Made by a program: the position numbers and the translations under genes. From Nosema muscidifuracis (Eukaryota; Microsporidia; Nosematidae): a stretch of 64,000 bases of DNA. The notes beneath the pieces were generated by a model that did not search any database, was not told the origin of the DNA, and worked only from the letters and a program-made list of their open reading frames with translations. Numbering within the stretch: the stretch's first letter is position 1; every line of letters starts with the position of its first letter. The stretch covers positions 310,001 through 374,000 of the forward strand of contig JAIOKI010000004.1 in NCBI GenBank assembly GCA_028335825.1, given 5' to 3'. Below, piece after piece: positions 14,161 to 26,949 of this stretch.

Positions 14161-14640
14161 TTTATGTATAATAAAAAGTATAAATATTATTGATGATTTG
14201 TTGTACAAAATGAATTTTACAAAAGTTTTTTGTTAATATTCTTACAAGAAAAAATATCAACTGTTTAATTAGATTATTACTTCATATAAAATTATATTAT
14301 ATAAAAAAATCAGTTATCTTGTAGATAATTATTTGTTTTAATTTAAATTATCATATTTGATTGAATGTTGTAACATTAAAATATCTGTAGATCTAAAATA
14401 CATTAGACTATTTAAAAAGAGAAAAAAAATTAAATTAATTTCAGATTATTATTTAACAAAATCTGAAGAATTATCAATTGAAATATCAAAAAATAGAAAA
14501 TAAATTAAATTTGATATTTGAAAATCAAATGTATCGTTATTTTAAAATATTTAATAGACATTGCCATAATAATTAAGCAATGTATAATTAAGTAAGAGGT
14601 TAAATTTCTTTGCTCTCTTCCTTTTTTTTGAAAAAACAAA
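14161..14640. other. AT-rich spacer, no gene seen
   Basis: Sits between R4-like copy 2 and the first Merlin relic, on opposite strands. I looked for terminal inverted repeats of the Merlin copy here and could not define them. Confidence 0.45.
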
Positions 14641-15420
14641 TAATTTTAGAGCCTTAAAATGAAAATTCCCGAATTAAAAAGATTATTTATGATGAAGAAT
14701 TATTGATAGAATTCATATTAGAATAAAAATTTTTGAAGGTTCCAATGATGCACACATAAATATTGTTGTTATCTTAGGTGTAACAAAAAGTGGCGAATAA
14801 CTTCAGTTTACTCAAGTAAGTTTTTTCATCATGCATATCTAAGCGTAAAAGAACTTGTTTTTTATTATATAAATGGCAAAAAGATCATTAAGATCTATTC
14901 TTAGTCATGGAATTATCTTTTGCCCCACTGATGATAACAAATTGTTTTGCTAGTTTTGATAAATTAGGGGTTGACTTTTTATTAACATTTATTCTTTCAC
15001 AGCAAATTGATGGTGAAGGATGTATTGTTGAAACAGATGAAATTGTTTTGGTGCAAAATAAGTATAAACGATGTAAATTTCTTGATTATCATTTGGACAA
15101 TTAGTGATGTGGTGTAAGATAGTGGCGCATATTTTTTTTCTAAATCATCGAAGATCGTTCGTGAAATACACTGATTGAAATTATTCAGAGAAAAAATTGC
15201 ACCTGGTCCAACTATTTTAATAAACATGTGGCAAGGTTATATAAATTGAAATAACATGTGTTTATTTAGGTTTTCGATACGAAACTTTAAATTATTAATA
15301 TTTTTGTTGATACAGACACCAGTGTACATAACTAAACTATTGAGGGTATGTAGTTTGTTATAAAAGAAAGATGAGAGGAAATGATACTTCAATAAATTTT
15401 GTTACAAAAAATTATGTTGT
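14640..15420 (+). mobile_element. Merlin-type DNA transposon relic 1
   Basis: Plus-strand pieces follow the Merlin/IS1016 (ISXO2-like) DDE transposase in order. First comes SFFHHAYLSVKELVFYYI near 14.82 kb. Then DGEGCIVETDEIVLVQNKYK lies within 14907-15104, matching the family's I-V-E-x-D-E-x-x-x-x-x-x-K-Y with the first catalytic Asp. IAPGPTILINMWQGYI follows near 15.2 kb, where the second catalytic Asp of the usual T-D-x-W is Asn or lost. FVDTDTSVHN and TIEGM follow near 15.3 kb with the Glu step retained. Several frameshifts and stops are present, so the relic is dead. Confidence 0.7.
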
Positions 15421-16040
15421 TAGATTTAAATTACTTATTGAAGAAACTTTAAATGAGTAAATGTTAGACTTTTTACATTTTAATAATGAATAAATTTTGT
15501 AATATTATATTTTTAGTCATTTATTTTTTAAAAGTAGGGACAGAAGTGAAAAGAAATTAACTGATCATAATTTATGAAGTGTGTTAACCCAAGAAAACAA
15601 AATAATTTGACTCTTGAAATTAAATTGTATAATTATAGAAAAGGAATACAGGAGATCGTTTTATTCTTAATAGAGTTCAAGATTATTATCCAAGGGATGT
15701 CACAGATGTTGTTACAATTAGTAGAAAATATTTGTATGAGAATTAAAAAGACACATCGAGATTATTGAAATAAATTTGACTATAAAATAAAATATATTTA
15801 AAATAAGAATAATGTTATCGCAGATTAACTTTCGAGATGTCATGATACCCTACTTTATAGAATTATATTAATAAAATCAAAAAAAATTGGAACTCTTACG
15901 AAATGAATGCTGTCTGTTTGATGAAAACAAAAATCTAATGAAAGATAACATTATAGAGCAATAGTTAAAAATAAAAAATGATTCTATTTTCAAAAACACA
16001 TGAAAATAGTATTCATAGAAACATTAGTAGTGTTTCTAAT
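15420..16040. other. Spacer between the two Merlin relics
   Basis: Contains a 64-codon frame at 15574-15768 (MKCVNPRKQNNLTLEIKLYN) that I cannot assign. AT-rich otherwise. It may hold the facing termini of both transposons. Confidence 0.35.
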
Positions 16041-16049
16041 AATATTAGA

Positions 16050-16770
16050 AAAGAAAAATTAATGGAAATATTATCTTCGTTTATTAATAATTTAAAACAT
16101 GTTGTAGATATGTTTCATATTGTAAAATGTATACAAATGGTTTTTATATAAATAATTTACAACTATAGACATATTACTTATTATTAAATCATGGTCCATA
16201 AATACAAAACAAACTGTAATTTGTGACTTTTTAAATATTTCTCGGAAATATGTATGATGTATAAAAGTGATATCTAGCATTGAAAATACAGATGAACTAA
16301 CAAGAAAAAATAGGTGGACTAAATATATTAGTAGAAATAAGCAAAAGTAAATTTATAAAAGTCAAATACCACAGAAGGCGTTTAGGATTTTTGGATGATA
16401 GAAAGAATACTTAACAGAAGACTGATAATGATTGCTGTAAACGACAGAAAAAGACAAACACTAGAAGAGCTGCTGTTAAAATATGTTCATTATGATTATA
16501 TAATTCATGATAGTTGTAAATAATATCCAAATTATGTAATCTTCTTTCTGCATATAAAAATGTAAATCATTTGTAAATTCTACTAATTTATATCATAAAA
16601 ATACTATTAAGAAGAACTGGTAAGATATAGAAGCAGAAACACATCTAGGCATAAATATATAAAAAAACATTAATAGCTTTTTGGCAAGGTGTATGGAAAA
16701 AAGATTTATTTGCTAATATATTAAGGTCTTAAGCAATTGCAAAATATGAATAAAATTAAAATGAATCGGA
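16050..16770 (+). mobile_element. Merlin-type DNA transposon relic 2
   Basis: A second Merlin-like copy in the same orientation. Pieces in order are a helix-turn-helix-like LNISRKYV (about 16.23 kb), KIGGLNILVEISKSKF and then KYHRRR (about 16.3-16.37 kb, the catalytic Asp of VEIDES replaced by Ser), NRRLIMIAVNDRKRQTLEEL (about 16.41-16.47 kb), IIHDSCK (about 16.5 kb) and NTIKKNW (about 16.6 kb, Lys where the third catalytic residue Glu is expected). The two copies differ at most positions, so they are separate old insertions rather than one recent duplication. Confidence 0.65.
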
Positions 16771-17290
16771 ATGCAAAAATTTATAAAAAATAAGATTTGA
16801 AAATAAGCACTGATATATAGGCTTTTGGAGTAAAAATTCTAAAACCTCCATATAAAAAACATGATATATCCTAAAAATTATTAATATATTTTTACAGAAT
16901 GATAAAATTGTATTTTGCATAGAAGATTGATTCTGATAGTGCTATAAGGTTTTGTTAATTGATAAATCAATATTGTAAACATGAAGTAATAATATCTGAT
17001 ACAGGAAGAATATATTGGTAAAGAAATCAGAGAGTCAAATGGAATACGAGAAACGGAAAACAAAACTACATCATTTAAATTAAGTATCAGAAAAATAAAG
17101 ATATCTACAATAAAATTTTTGACGTCTAGAAAACAATTAATTTAGTCTATAATATAAATATTAAGATGCCACTATAATGATGTTCACATATATGAAAACT
17201 TCTATATTTTTTCTTTTTTATATTGTTATTTATATGTTTTCTTCACCTTTAATTTATAACGTCTTTTCATATTAGTTTTAGTCATTTCAA
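16770..17290. other. AT-rich spacer, no gene seen
   Basis: One 60-codon minus-strand frame at 16881-17063 has no recognisable features. Nothing else is supported. Confidence 0.4.
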
Positions 17291-17299
17291 ATATTTAAG

Positions 17300-17870
17300 A
17301 AAAAGAATAATGAAAGGACACGTAAATGAGTGGAAGAAGTTTTGCTTCAAATAAAATGTATACTTCAAAACATGAATGTCACATATGCAACAAATTTAGG
17401 AAGTTTTCTATTGATTCTTTAGAAGAATGCGACATGTATACATAAATTAATAAAGATTGTAGAATTCGAATAAACTTGTGGATAGAGAAATTATAACTAA
17501 AAAACTAAACTAGCATTTAATTAGCAAAAGAAGGTGGAATTAAGAGAAAATAAAAACTGAGTTTATTTTATATTTTACAATCTTGAAAAGTACAGAATGT
17601 AGATTTATCCTAATATAAAATTTTAAAAAAGTTTAAAATATAAAATAATTTATTCTAAGAATGAAATATACTGAATCCCAGCTAGAAATATTACCAGACA
17701 TATAGCAGTTATTATAAACATGACTTAATTCACACAGGTCGGGCAGAATGTATAAAAATATTTAAAAAGCAAAAAATTCTATTAAAATACGTCGATTGTA
17801 AAGTTTGAATGATGAGACACGTCATTCACGAATATTATATTCACTAATATACAGAAAGAAAAGCTTATTC
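17300..17870 (+). mobile_element. 3' tail of an APE-type LINE, decayed
   Basis: At about 17.37-17.44 kb the plus strand reads KHECHICNKF and then SIDSLEEC. It fits the C-terminal knuckle (C-x2-C-x8-H-x4-C) of the LINE family at 40-46 kb, with Asp at the His position. At 17738 the sequence AGGTCGGGCA is identical to the start of the structured 3' UTR of the LINE tail at 39.88 kb. So a LINE tail lies just upstream of the next 5'-truncated LINE copy, in the same orientation. Confidence 0.5.
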
Positions 17871-17939
17871 TTAATTTAAATGCATTAGGCCTCAATTGCT
17901 CAATGATAGAAAGAGAAGATTATTTTTTATATAAAAACT

Positions 17940-20840
17940 GAAGGATAATATATGATTCATGAGTCTTGATATCAATCATCTTTCCAAAAAGAAAGTAGAT
18001 TTTGAGGTTCTCTTGAAGAAAGAGAAATCAGATATTATCTGTCTTCAGGAAACATGAGTAATATCTATGCTACCTATTAGACTAGAAAAGTATACTGCAG
18101 TGGTAACAATTAGTAGTTAAAAGAATAAACCGTGTCTAATGACTTTTTCTAGAAATAATAAATCTATCAGATATTCCAAGAAATGGACTGACTCAAATAT
18201 ATTGCAAACTATAGTTGAGTTTAAGCCAGTAGGCAAATGGAATAAGTATTTAATTATTAATGTCTACATACAACAGAAGAGAGATCTCAGGAAAGAGGTT
18301 CTTGCCAGAACTACCATCCTTATACAAAAAGAGAAATTAATAAATCACTATAGTGAGATCATAATGGCAATGATATGAATATGCAGGATTTCATCTCTTT
18401 AGAGAGAATTAAATGAAGTTGAAGTATCAATTGTACTAAAGTCCAACAGTAATGAGGAAACAAAAATCTTCAAGAATGAAAAATGATCTAACAAAAAATT
18501 GATTAAATATTTAGTTTGTTAAATAGTGATAATGAGAATATCATTATATCAAATGTTTGGGTACTAAGTGACAACCAGTGCTAAAACAAAAATTAAAATA
18601 GCTGTTTATGATGTCTCAGATCAATTAGTTAACGACAAAAGAATGCTTAAAAATCTCAGGATGATAAACAAGCTAATAAAAAGTCGTATATTTTTAGGAA
18701 TTTACAGAAGAGAAAAATATACTCATGATTCTCAATGGAATAAATATACGTCAAAGTCATAAAAAAGGCTTGAAGCTAAAGTTGTTATGAAAAACTTTAA
18801 CGAAATTAAATTAATTAGAAGCAACTAAAAAGCTGATTCGAAAAAATAAATCTGTTTTTTTGGACTTTACAAAGTGTAAAGCTTTTTAGAAGTAATATAT
18901 CAAGAGAATTCTGAAAATTGTTTAAAAACTCAAAGAGTACTTCCATTAGGTTGAAAATGTTGTTCTAATTGATCAAGCCGATATTTTACATACATACCAA
19001 AAAGCTAGAAAAGTTGACATATTTTTGTTGGTTTAGCATCGGAAAATGAAGTAGATAGTATTGTATACAATAAAACTAATCTTTCTGATGCATCTCTTGA
19101 GATAACCGAAGAATTTATATATGCGTTAAAGAAATGTAATAAAAATAAAGCAGTCGGTTCCTATGAAATTCCAAATGAACTATACTCACATCTTTTTTGT
19201 AATGAAGTAAAAGATAGTTTTTTTAAATTTATGCTAGTTGAGCTAAATAGATATATCAATGGAGATAATTCTTAAGAATAATGGAGCATGGCAAATATAA
19301 TTTAATTGATTATAAAGGTATCCCTTTAATTAACATAATTAATAAGATATATCTCAAAATAGTTAGAATAGTCCGAATCAGTATATTGAACAAGCCAATA
19401 TCAAGCGAGTTTCTGAATAGGGAAAAATGTATAGTTCAAATTATTTCTCTACTTGAAATAGAAATAAGCGAATACAAAGGAAAAAGTACATTAATGTACT
19501 CCATAGACTTTGAGAAAGCTTATGATAATGCTAATCATAACTTACTATTTAATAAACTAGAAAACATGATATTCCTAATTACTTGATAAATAAGATAAAT
19601 GATATCTATAAAAATAATATCAAGCGAGTTAAAATCTCAGCCGAGGCATCTAATATCTATTGCTTCATTAAAGGAGCAAGAAAGATTTCCGTTGTTATTC
19701 AATATCTTGATCAATGATATACTTTATGGCGTAAAATAAGTATTGATTCCAATACAAATACAACAATTTCAGTACTTATGTTTGCTGATAAAATAGTTGC
19801 TTTAGGAAATAGCGACATTGATCTTGAAGCTAAAATCATGAAAATCTCAAAATGGGCTGTTGATAACAAAATGAAGATCGAACATAGAAAAATGGAATAT
19901 TAGAATGGGCTGTACATTCTAGTACTCAAGTAATTAGAAGTCTTTACTCTCTACATAAATACTTTTTTGTTATTGAAGAATCAAAGAATATAGATATCTA
20001 GATGTTCTCATAAAAAGAAATACCACAGAAGAATGTTTAGTCAAAGACACAACTGCGCGTTACAAGAAATATCTACATACTGAAATTGTTAAATCATAGT
20101 ATTAACCTAAGATTCAAGGCTATCTTAGTAAAATGTGTACTTGTACCTGTATTAATGTATGGCAGTAAACTTTGAGAATGTCAAGTACAAGAGCAGGTAA
20201 GATCAATAAAGTATTAGGAAATCACTAGGGCTGATATTCAAAGAGAGATTTTTGACATTGAAATTTTCTAGAATAAGTAACTAGAATAAAGCAAAACAAC
20301 ATCTTGGTAACAATGATGGATTAAAGTGTAATTAAGATAAACCTAAAAAGCTCTGTTACATCATAAGGTTCTTAAATAGAATGATTTTGAATAGAAATAT
20401 TATATTAATAATAGACTCGGAGAGCTTGATTGGAGTACAAGTAATTGATTTATATCATTAGATAGAAAATAATTAAGCAATAGAAAGGGTGAGTTAATTT
20501 ATTAAAAGAAAGATTTTTATTTATTTATACATAAGAGAGAACAGGTAAGATATTGTAATACTTATGCTGGACTGAGTTATGTTCTTAATTTGTGTATGTA
20601 GTCATAAGATGTCTTCCTATCTGTCTTTTGGCAGATTCTTAGCCTTCATAATTTTGACTATAAGTAGTCCTAAGGTGACATTTTTTTCTCATATAAGTGA
20701 GACTGTACAGGTATACTGACGTGTAAAGCGATATATTGATTTTTTTTGTCTAGTAGTGATTTTTTGGGAGTTCCATTGGTTTTACTTCTATATTAATTTT
20801 TATTTTTAATATGTAAATAAATAAATTTATTTTATATAGA
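17940..20840 (+). mobile_element. APE-type LINE copy, 5'-truncated and decayed (ORF2 and 3' UTR)
   Basis: This is a diverged relative of the LINE at 40-46 kb. It starts inside the apurinic endonuclease (DINHLSKKKVDFEVLLKKEK, then DIICLQET, about 17.97 kb). It continues through the endonuclease body (18139-18378), a part resembling the linker, the RT palm (KTYL-like FEKAYDNANHNLLFNK inside 19281-19586), the catalytic FADD-like M-F-A-D-K near 19.78 kb, and SKWAVDNKMKI. It ends with a GNNDGLK tail like the copy at 39.4 kb. ORF1 is missing. Many frameshifts and stops are present. The 3' UTR retains the branched RNA fold. Confidence 0.75.
20539..20703 (+). other. Structured 3' UTR RNA of the decayed LINE copy
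   Basis: It contains the conserved CTGAGTTATGTTCTTAAT strand. Next comes stem P1, ATGTC (20609-20613) with GACAT (20677-20681), enclosing hairpin P2, ATCTGTC (20619-20625) with GGCAGAT (20630-20636) and loop TTTT. A third hairpin is partly decayed (TAGCC with GACTA, 20640-20660). Stem sequences differ from those of the two other copies while pairing is kept. Confidence 0.6.
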
Positions 20841-22270
20841 TAAGATATATGAAAGTAGCTTAAAATAGATTCAGAGCACTATAGGCTTTTTTATAATGAA
20901 CACTTTTACATTACAGAAAATGGGTTAAAGCTTTAAAGTCTAAGCCAAGTTTATATCTTACTCTTATTCTTCGTGACTTTTGTACAGATAAGAGGGTACA
21001 GCAATTGATAGAGTATTTGACCTATTGCCGAATAGTAAAAATCGTTTATTCCGGAAAATCCACAGGTTAAAGGATTACAAATTCCTAATGCAAGAGTACT
21101 AGTGATGCAGAAAAGAAATTAACCTAACATATTAACTTTGAGAGGTTGAATGATTTGTTTATGTCGTATAATTTTTCTAGAACTGAACCAAGTTATTATC
21201 ATCACTTACTTGTTAAGTCTGATCTCGGCTCATAAACTGCGATGATTCTTTGTTTCGTTTTTTTTCATATCAAACGTTTCTTTCTCCAAGCAAGAAAGAA
21301 AGATGAGCTGGTGTGTGTCATCGAATAAAAATTAAGCGTTTTGATACCATACAAGTTTTCTTTTTATCTAAATACATTATTTTGTTAAAGTGAATATCAG
21401 TCAGAAGATGAAACAAATCATTATAAGTCATTAAGTACAGATAAATCATTGTAGTCTTTCGTAATTAAGTACAAATATTAGTTACTCATAAATATAAATA
21501 GCAACTTTTCAGTGACGTGATGATTTTTTAAATGAATCCTAATAAAATAAGACAAATAGCTTACTTAATTTGATATTAATTAAATTATTTCAAAAAAATT
21601 CTCAATGTTCTATTTTTATGATAAATTTACTAAACAATTGACAACCTTAGTTTTTAATCTAAATTATCAATCATTCAAATTTAGGTTAATTTTATTGCTG
21701 TTTTAAGACGGCTCGCTATCTACTCTAAATACAAAAACTATTAACTTACATAATCTTAATGTTACTCACATTACATTGGTTTTAAGAGTCAACGTTTCTA
21801 AAACGTTTTATTTATTTTTATCTATCTTTCATCCTCCCAAATTCTTCCATGTATTTATAAAAATTATTAATATAATAACATATTTAGTATTTATTTAGAC
21901 TAGCACACTATTTACAACGTATCTTTAAATAAATCAAGTTTTTGATTTTTTTTTAATGACTGTTATATTTTAACGAGTGTATCTTGATCATTATGAAACA
22001 ATTTTCACACTGATTATATAGTATTGTAACTTTATATCCTATTTAATTGTCTAAAATTATAATTGGGTTATCTTTCAAGCTCTGTAAAATGTGGTTTGTG
22101 ACAATTTATAATGATGAATAAAATAAAAAAACATTTTTAATTTAAATTTAACTATATTTATTTAGGTATAGAATAACATTGTTAATTGTTTTCGTTTTAA
22201 ATGAAATCCTTAAGCTTCATAGTGAGACAATATTTCTCTACTAAACAATGACCTGAAATTTGTTTTTACA
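20840..22270. other. AT-rich spacer, no gene identified
   Basis: Around 20.9-21.25 kb the base composition is less extreme, and short protein-like stretches occur on the plus strand (such as YLTLILRDFCTDKR). I cannot assign them to any family and they are broken. 21.3-22.27 kb shows nothing recognisable. Confidence 0.35.
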
Positions 22271-22274
22271 TAAT

Positions 22275-25000
22275 TTAATAAGTTTTCTTCTTTTTAATCA
22301 TAAAAATTATATAAACAGTTTCAAAACCTATCTGTAGTAAGCAAAAAATATGCCGGTTATTGTTTAGAGAAGACAAAATAAGATTAAAGAAAATGATATA
22401 AGTTTCTTGGATTTTATTCGAAATAAAACAATAGATCAGAGTAAAAACTCTGTCCATTGAAATCTCTATGTATGATATATACTTGATAAAAACTACTTGG
22501 AGAAGACTTAAAAGTTTTATCAATATAAATCTTCTTAAATACTCTATATCACAAGTAATAACTATCTTTTCTTCATCCAACTTTTTATTTAAGAAGAAAC
22601 TTTTGCCATTTGGTAAATTAATCTCAGTAATATCAAAATTAGCTGAATCTAAAATGCCGGTAAATGACATACAATCTGACTTAAATATATAAATAGATGT
22701 TTATACACTATCAAATGATATATCTTGTCATTGTATCAGAACAAAACCCATAAATGCCACAGATGATTCTAAAGATCTTATTATATTGCTCTTCATTTCA
22801 GATTTAAAAATATTATTGAAATCCGTAGTTTCCATATGGTCACCACTTGATTTAATAAATTCATCATTGAAAGAAGTTGCTCTTGCATTGGAGATTTTCA
22901 TTAGATCTAGTACCTTTGTCCTTATGTCTATAGATATAATTATCTATAGCTGGAGTTTAATTTTATTTCTGTCCGTTAATCCAAAAGAAATTAATAATAT
23001 AGGAGTTATTTTAAAAAATCCGGGTGTTTAGGGAAATCACCATAATATCCTAATCCCAGACGACTAATTTTTTATGACATTAGTATAAATGCGTCAATCT
23101 TTGATAATAAGTAATCAATATTTGTTTTCGGATGCATTATTTTCTCAAAAGCTTATCTGGTTCCTTTCTCTTCGGTTTAATTGGTTGGCTTTATATATAT
23201 TGCTTATTATTAAGGAAAATAAAAAAATAAGTAGCATCTAATAAAAACAAGCTATGTATTAAAAACTTTATATCTAATAGTTGTATTTTATACTATCATG
23301 ATGGCTTTACATGTATTAAAAATTCTTTAAACATCACAAACATTAAGGTTTAGGACTTCGTCAAATTAATTATCAATAAAGCATCAGACCTAATTTAAAA
23401 AAATAATATGGCATCAACAGCTTGCCAACACTTCTATTGTTATTTTTAGCCACATTGTATGCTAGTAAATACTAGTTTTTTTTCATGAAAATTAAGTTTC
23501 TTTTTATACTATAAATAGCATTTTTAATTTTAAAACTATTTAAATAGTAACTTTTATTTCTTTAAGAAACTTAATAATTTGTTTCATACTAAAAAATTAT
23601 TCAATAAATTTCTTTAAACAACAGCAAAAGTATCATTTTTCGTTTTTTATGTGATCATTAAATGATGTATTGTAGACTGGTCTTTATCGGGCTGACTGAA
23701 GATTTAGTAAAATTTAGTTTTTTCGTTATATTCATTGTCTCGGTTCATCCTTTTTTGGCTTTAACTTAATTTATCTTTTATTTTAAACATCATCAATTAA
23801 TAGTATAGATTTATGAGTAACTGGTTGAATTTGTGAATTAAACATATTATTTAGATAAATATATTAATATATGTAGGGGTCTTATTATATTATTACAAAT
23901 TAATTTAGCTTTTAATAACTCCTTTAAATAGATCAAGATTGCTTTGAAATGAATTAATTATTCTCTAAACTTATCTTCAGTGCATGTCAAGATTATTTCT
24001 CTGACATGCATTATTAAAGAAAAGCTTTTTTTGGCTTATTTTGCTTTTTTCTGCAAACTCGATTTTTATCACTTCTAATGCCTTATCAAAAGGCACAAGC
24101 TTTTTTTCGAAATTGCGATGACTTCATTGATAGCCAACAACAAATTTTCTCTATTATCAGATGTATTTATAACCGTTAAATCGGTGGCTTATTTAAATCT
24201 AATATCTTTTGATATGTTGAACTAGGCTTGGACAGCCTGCATGAATAAATCGTCTCTTATTATGAATATCCTCTCTGCATCCTTTATATATTCAATTAAA
24301 GAACAATTCTTTCCTCAGCATCTTTCTTCATTTCTATTTTTAATAGCTCTTCCTTTTATAGTTAAGCTGTATTAGTATTAATATATTGTTCATTTTCTTT
24401 TTTAGTCATTTAATCTATTCACTTCCTTTCCATAATAAGTTTCATTCTTAATTTTTTTTCTTACAATCATTTTCTTGCTCGAGATCAACCATAAATAGGA
24501 CGTATTTGTTGGCTTGTTCATTCCCTTGAGACCTGTCCAAACTTTTCTTATAAACCTTGACCTAGTTCTTTTTTTAAATGCTTGCTAACGGCTGTCTAGC
24601 ATTCCTCAGTCTTTCTGCTGAAGCAATATTCTGCTTGACATTTTTATATATCAATTTAAAGCCGTTGTCACTTAATTTAAAAAATTAGATGATTAAGCCT
24701 GCTTCCTACATACTGTATTTAGATCAGTTGTTTGAGCTTTAGTGATGTTTTCACCCAACACCTTCTTTTTTTATTGTTAAAATTTACAATTGATTTATTA
24801 CCAACTTCTTTTTCTCTAGTGATCATCATGATCCTTTGGAAAAGACTCTCATTTAAATCTTTGAAGGCTTCTAAACAATTTTTTTATATGAGTTCTTATA
24901 AGAATAAATTATTTTCATGCTATTTCTTCAATCATTTCAGCTTAAACTTTTCTTTATTTAGCTCATCATAAATGATATCCAAGTACATTTAATAACTGCA
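22275..25000 (-). pseudogene. Decayed coding stretch of unknown kind
   Basis: The minus strand has several protein-like open pieces in changing frames, including the 131-codon frame 22275-22670 (starting MSFTGILDSANFDITEI). Plus-strand frames at 22468-22692 and 22786-23031 are shadows of it. It lies directly downstream, on the same strand, of a relic of LINE ORF1. The pieces do not show the endonuclease or RT blocks expected of ORF2, so it may be a different element or a dead host gene. No family is recognised. Confidence 0.3.
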
Positions 25001-25065
25001 CTCATATTGTGTAAACTCTTAAAGTAGTAAGCTAGACTATCAATCAGTCTAGCTATCTAAAATCC

Positions 25066-26700
25066 TTATTTTTTGTTAGACTTACTCATTAGTTTTTCTA
25101 AATAAATGAAATAACCATAATCTGGTTTTTCTTTATTTAATTCTTTCATTATATACTTGTAGGCTTCTGAAAGTGGTATTAAATTCTTGAAAGTTCTAAA
25201 AAACCCCAGCAACAACATATATTTCTTTGTTGTTAGAAAATCATAGTAAAACATCTCTTCCTTACATATATTAAGTTTCTTGAAATCTTACAAATTCTTA
25301 TTCACCTTATGACAAGCACTTTCTCTGAAAAGAAGCAACATTACGTCACTATCATCAATTCTTCTTATAAAAGAAAGATCTTTTGTTTCTACATACAGAA
25401 TGGCAAGCTACTAGTCTCAAATTTGTGCTGACCTTTAACTCAAGTCTTAACACCAATATGAATTTGAACTTGCAGTTAGAATAAGACTTATCTCTTTTAA
25501 TTAATTTTAGAAGAGCATCTTTTGATATCTGGCTTGTTATTTATTTTTTGAGATTTGGTCTTCTTCTTTTTTTGAAGACATCTTATGGGATAGATTTTTT
25601 AAAGATTTTACTTAAAAGTCTATCTTTTATCATGTATAAATAATTATCTGATTTCTTGCAATAAACTTCGTTTTTACTGTTGTTTTCTATTTTAATAAAT
25701 CCGAATCTATTAGATTTTAATTTATTGTAATTGTTGACGTCCCTGGATTTCTTAAAACTCGAAACAGTTTTTGACTTATTTACATCCCCGACAGACTTCC
25801 ATCAGTCATCATCTACTTGTATAACATATATAATTGATAAATGTTTATTACTGTTTTTTTACATCACCATGTTTGATAAAAACATCATACTTTAAAGATC
25901 AAGACTTATTATATGATTATTATTGGTCTTAGAAAAAGATGTTTTATTTTGATACATTCTTTTGCTATTTGATGACAATCTATCTTGTTAGCAAATACTT
26001 TCTCAGGAGGAGCTATGATCTTGACACTTTTTATGATGTCGTCATTTACTATTTATATTGTAGAAATATTTTTTCTGTAGTAACTTTGTAAAAATATTAC
26101 TACAATATCTTGTCTGGTCTCCTATTGTATTAATATCACAACATACTCGTTCTTCAAGGAGCTCATCCAAGACACTGCTTGTAGTTTTTCTTGATGACAT
26201 GTTTATTGTTATCAGAAGACCTTTTAGATTTTATACTTATCTATTTAATTTTAATTAAATATTTTTCTATAACTGATCTAAAATATCATCTTACTTTTGT
26301 GATGTTTTAGAAAGTTTCGATTTTATTCTTGGAGGATCAGATACGGTGGTATCATTTTTATTTACAACATAGTCATCTGATTTATTTTCTTACAAATTTT
26401 TATTTTACTATAAAAACTCTAAGTATTTATGCTAAGTTTTAATTAACTCATAATAGCTATATATAACCCTTCTAATATTCAGTGGATCTTGTTGTCTATC
26501 TTTTCTTGAAATGTCAAGAAAATTATTTTGTTTAATTTTTCTGATGTAGTTACCAGGTATTCAACTTGTTCTAAAGTAATATTTTAGAGAACTAATACAA
26601 GTCACCCTGCCTATCTTCGTTTTTGTTGTAGAATTAAATAATTTATTGTTTTCATTGGTTCTTTGAACGAAAGTCATCATCTTCATCTATTTTACTGGTT
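25066..26700 (-). mobile_element. Relic of an APE-type LINE ORF1 (diverged third lineage)
   Basis: The minus strand at 25066-25254 (FLTTKKYMLLLGFFRTFKNL, then IPLSEAYKYIMKELN) aligns with the C-terminal domain of ORF1 of the LINE at 40 kb (FLSYNKDKIVADLAVIKKSW, then FVPLQKSIKVIVRCLNNL). Upstream pieces also match: ISKDALLKLIKRDKSYSNCK with LSREELLKIMLEGKKPAENK, and DLSFIRRIDDSDVMLLLF with DIPYIKDVSGKTILLVRY. An N-terminal piece near 26.55-26.7 kb (MKMMTFVQRTNENNKLFN) begins the frame. Similarity is low but collinear. Frameshifts and stops interrupt it, and the terminal 63 codons are still open. Confidence 0.5.
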
Positions 26701-26949
26701 CTATATCTAATAATCTCAATTTTTTACGATTAATTAATTTGAATTAAATCATATTCCATAATTAAAATTTATTTTTATTTAATAATTATACCATAATTTC
26801 CTCTAGGATTGAAAGATGAGAATTATTACTAAATGGTTATTATTTTATTATAAAAAAAATATTAAAGTAGAAAATAATGTAATAGACGACTAACTTTCTA
26901 GATTATATGCAATATAAGAAATTCTCAATAAGATATTCAGTAATTTTAT

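Noticed and set aside
20900-21250. Possible transposase or host gene fragment
   Set aside because: Short protein-like runs exist, but none matches a family I can name and the frames are broken.
22468-23031. Plus-strand ORFs of 74 and 81 codons
   Set aside because: The minus strand of the same DNA gives the more protein-like reading. These frames are antisense shadows.
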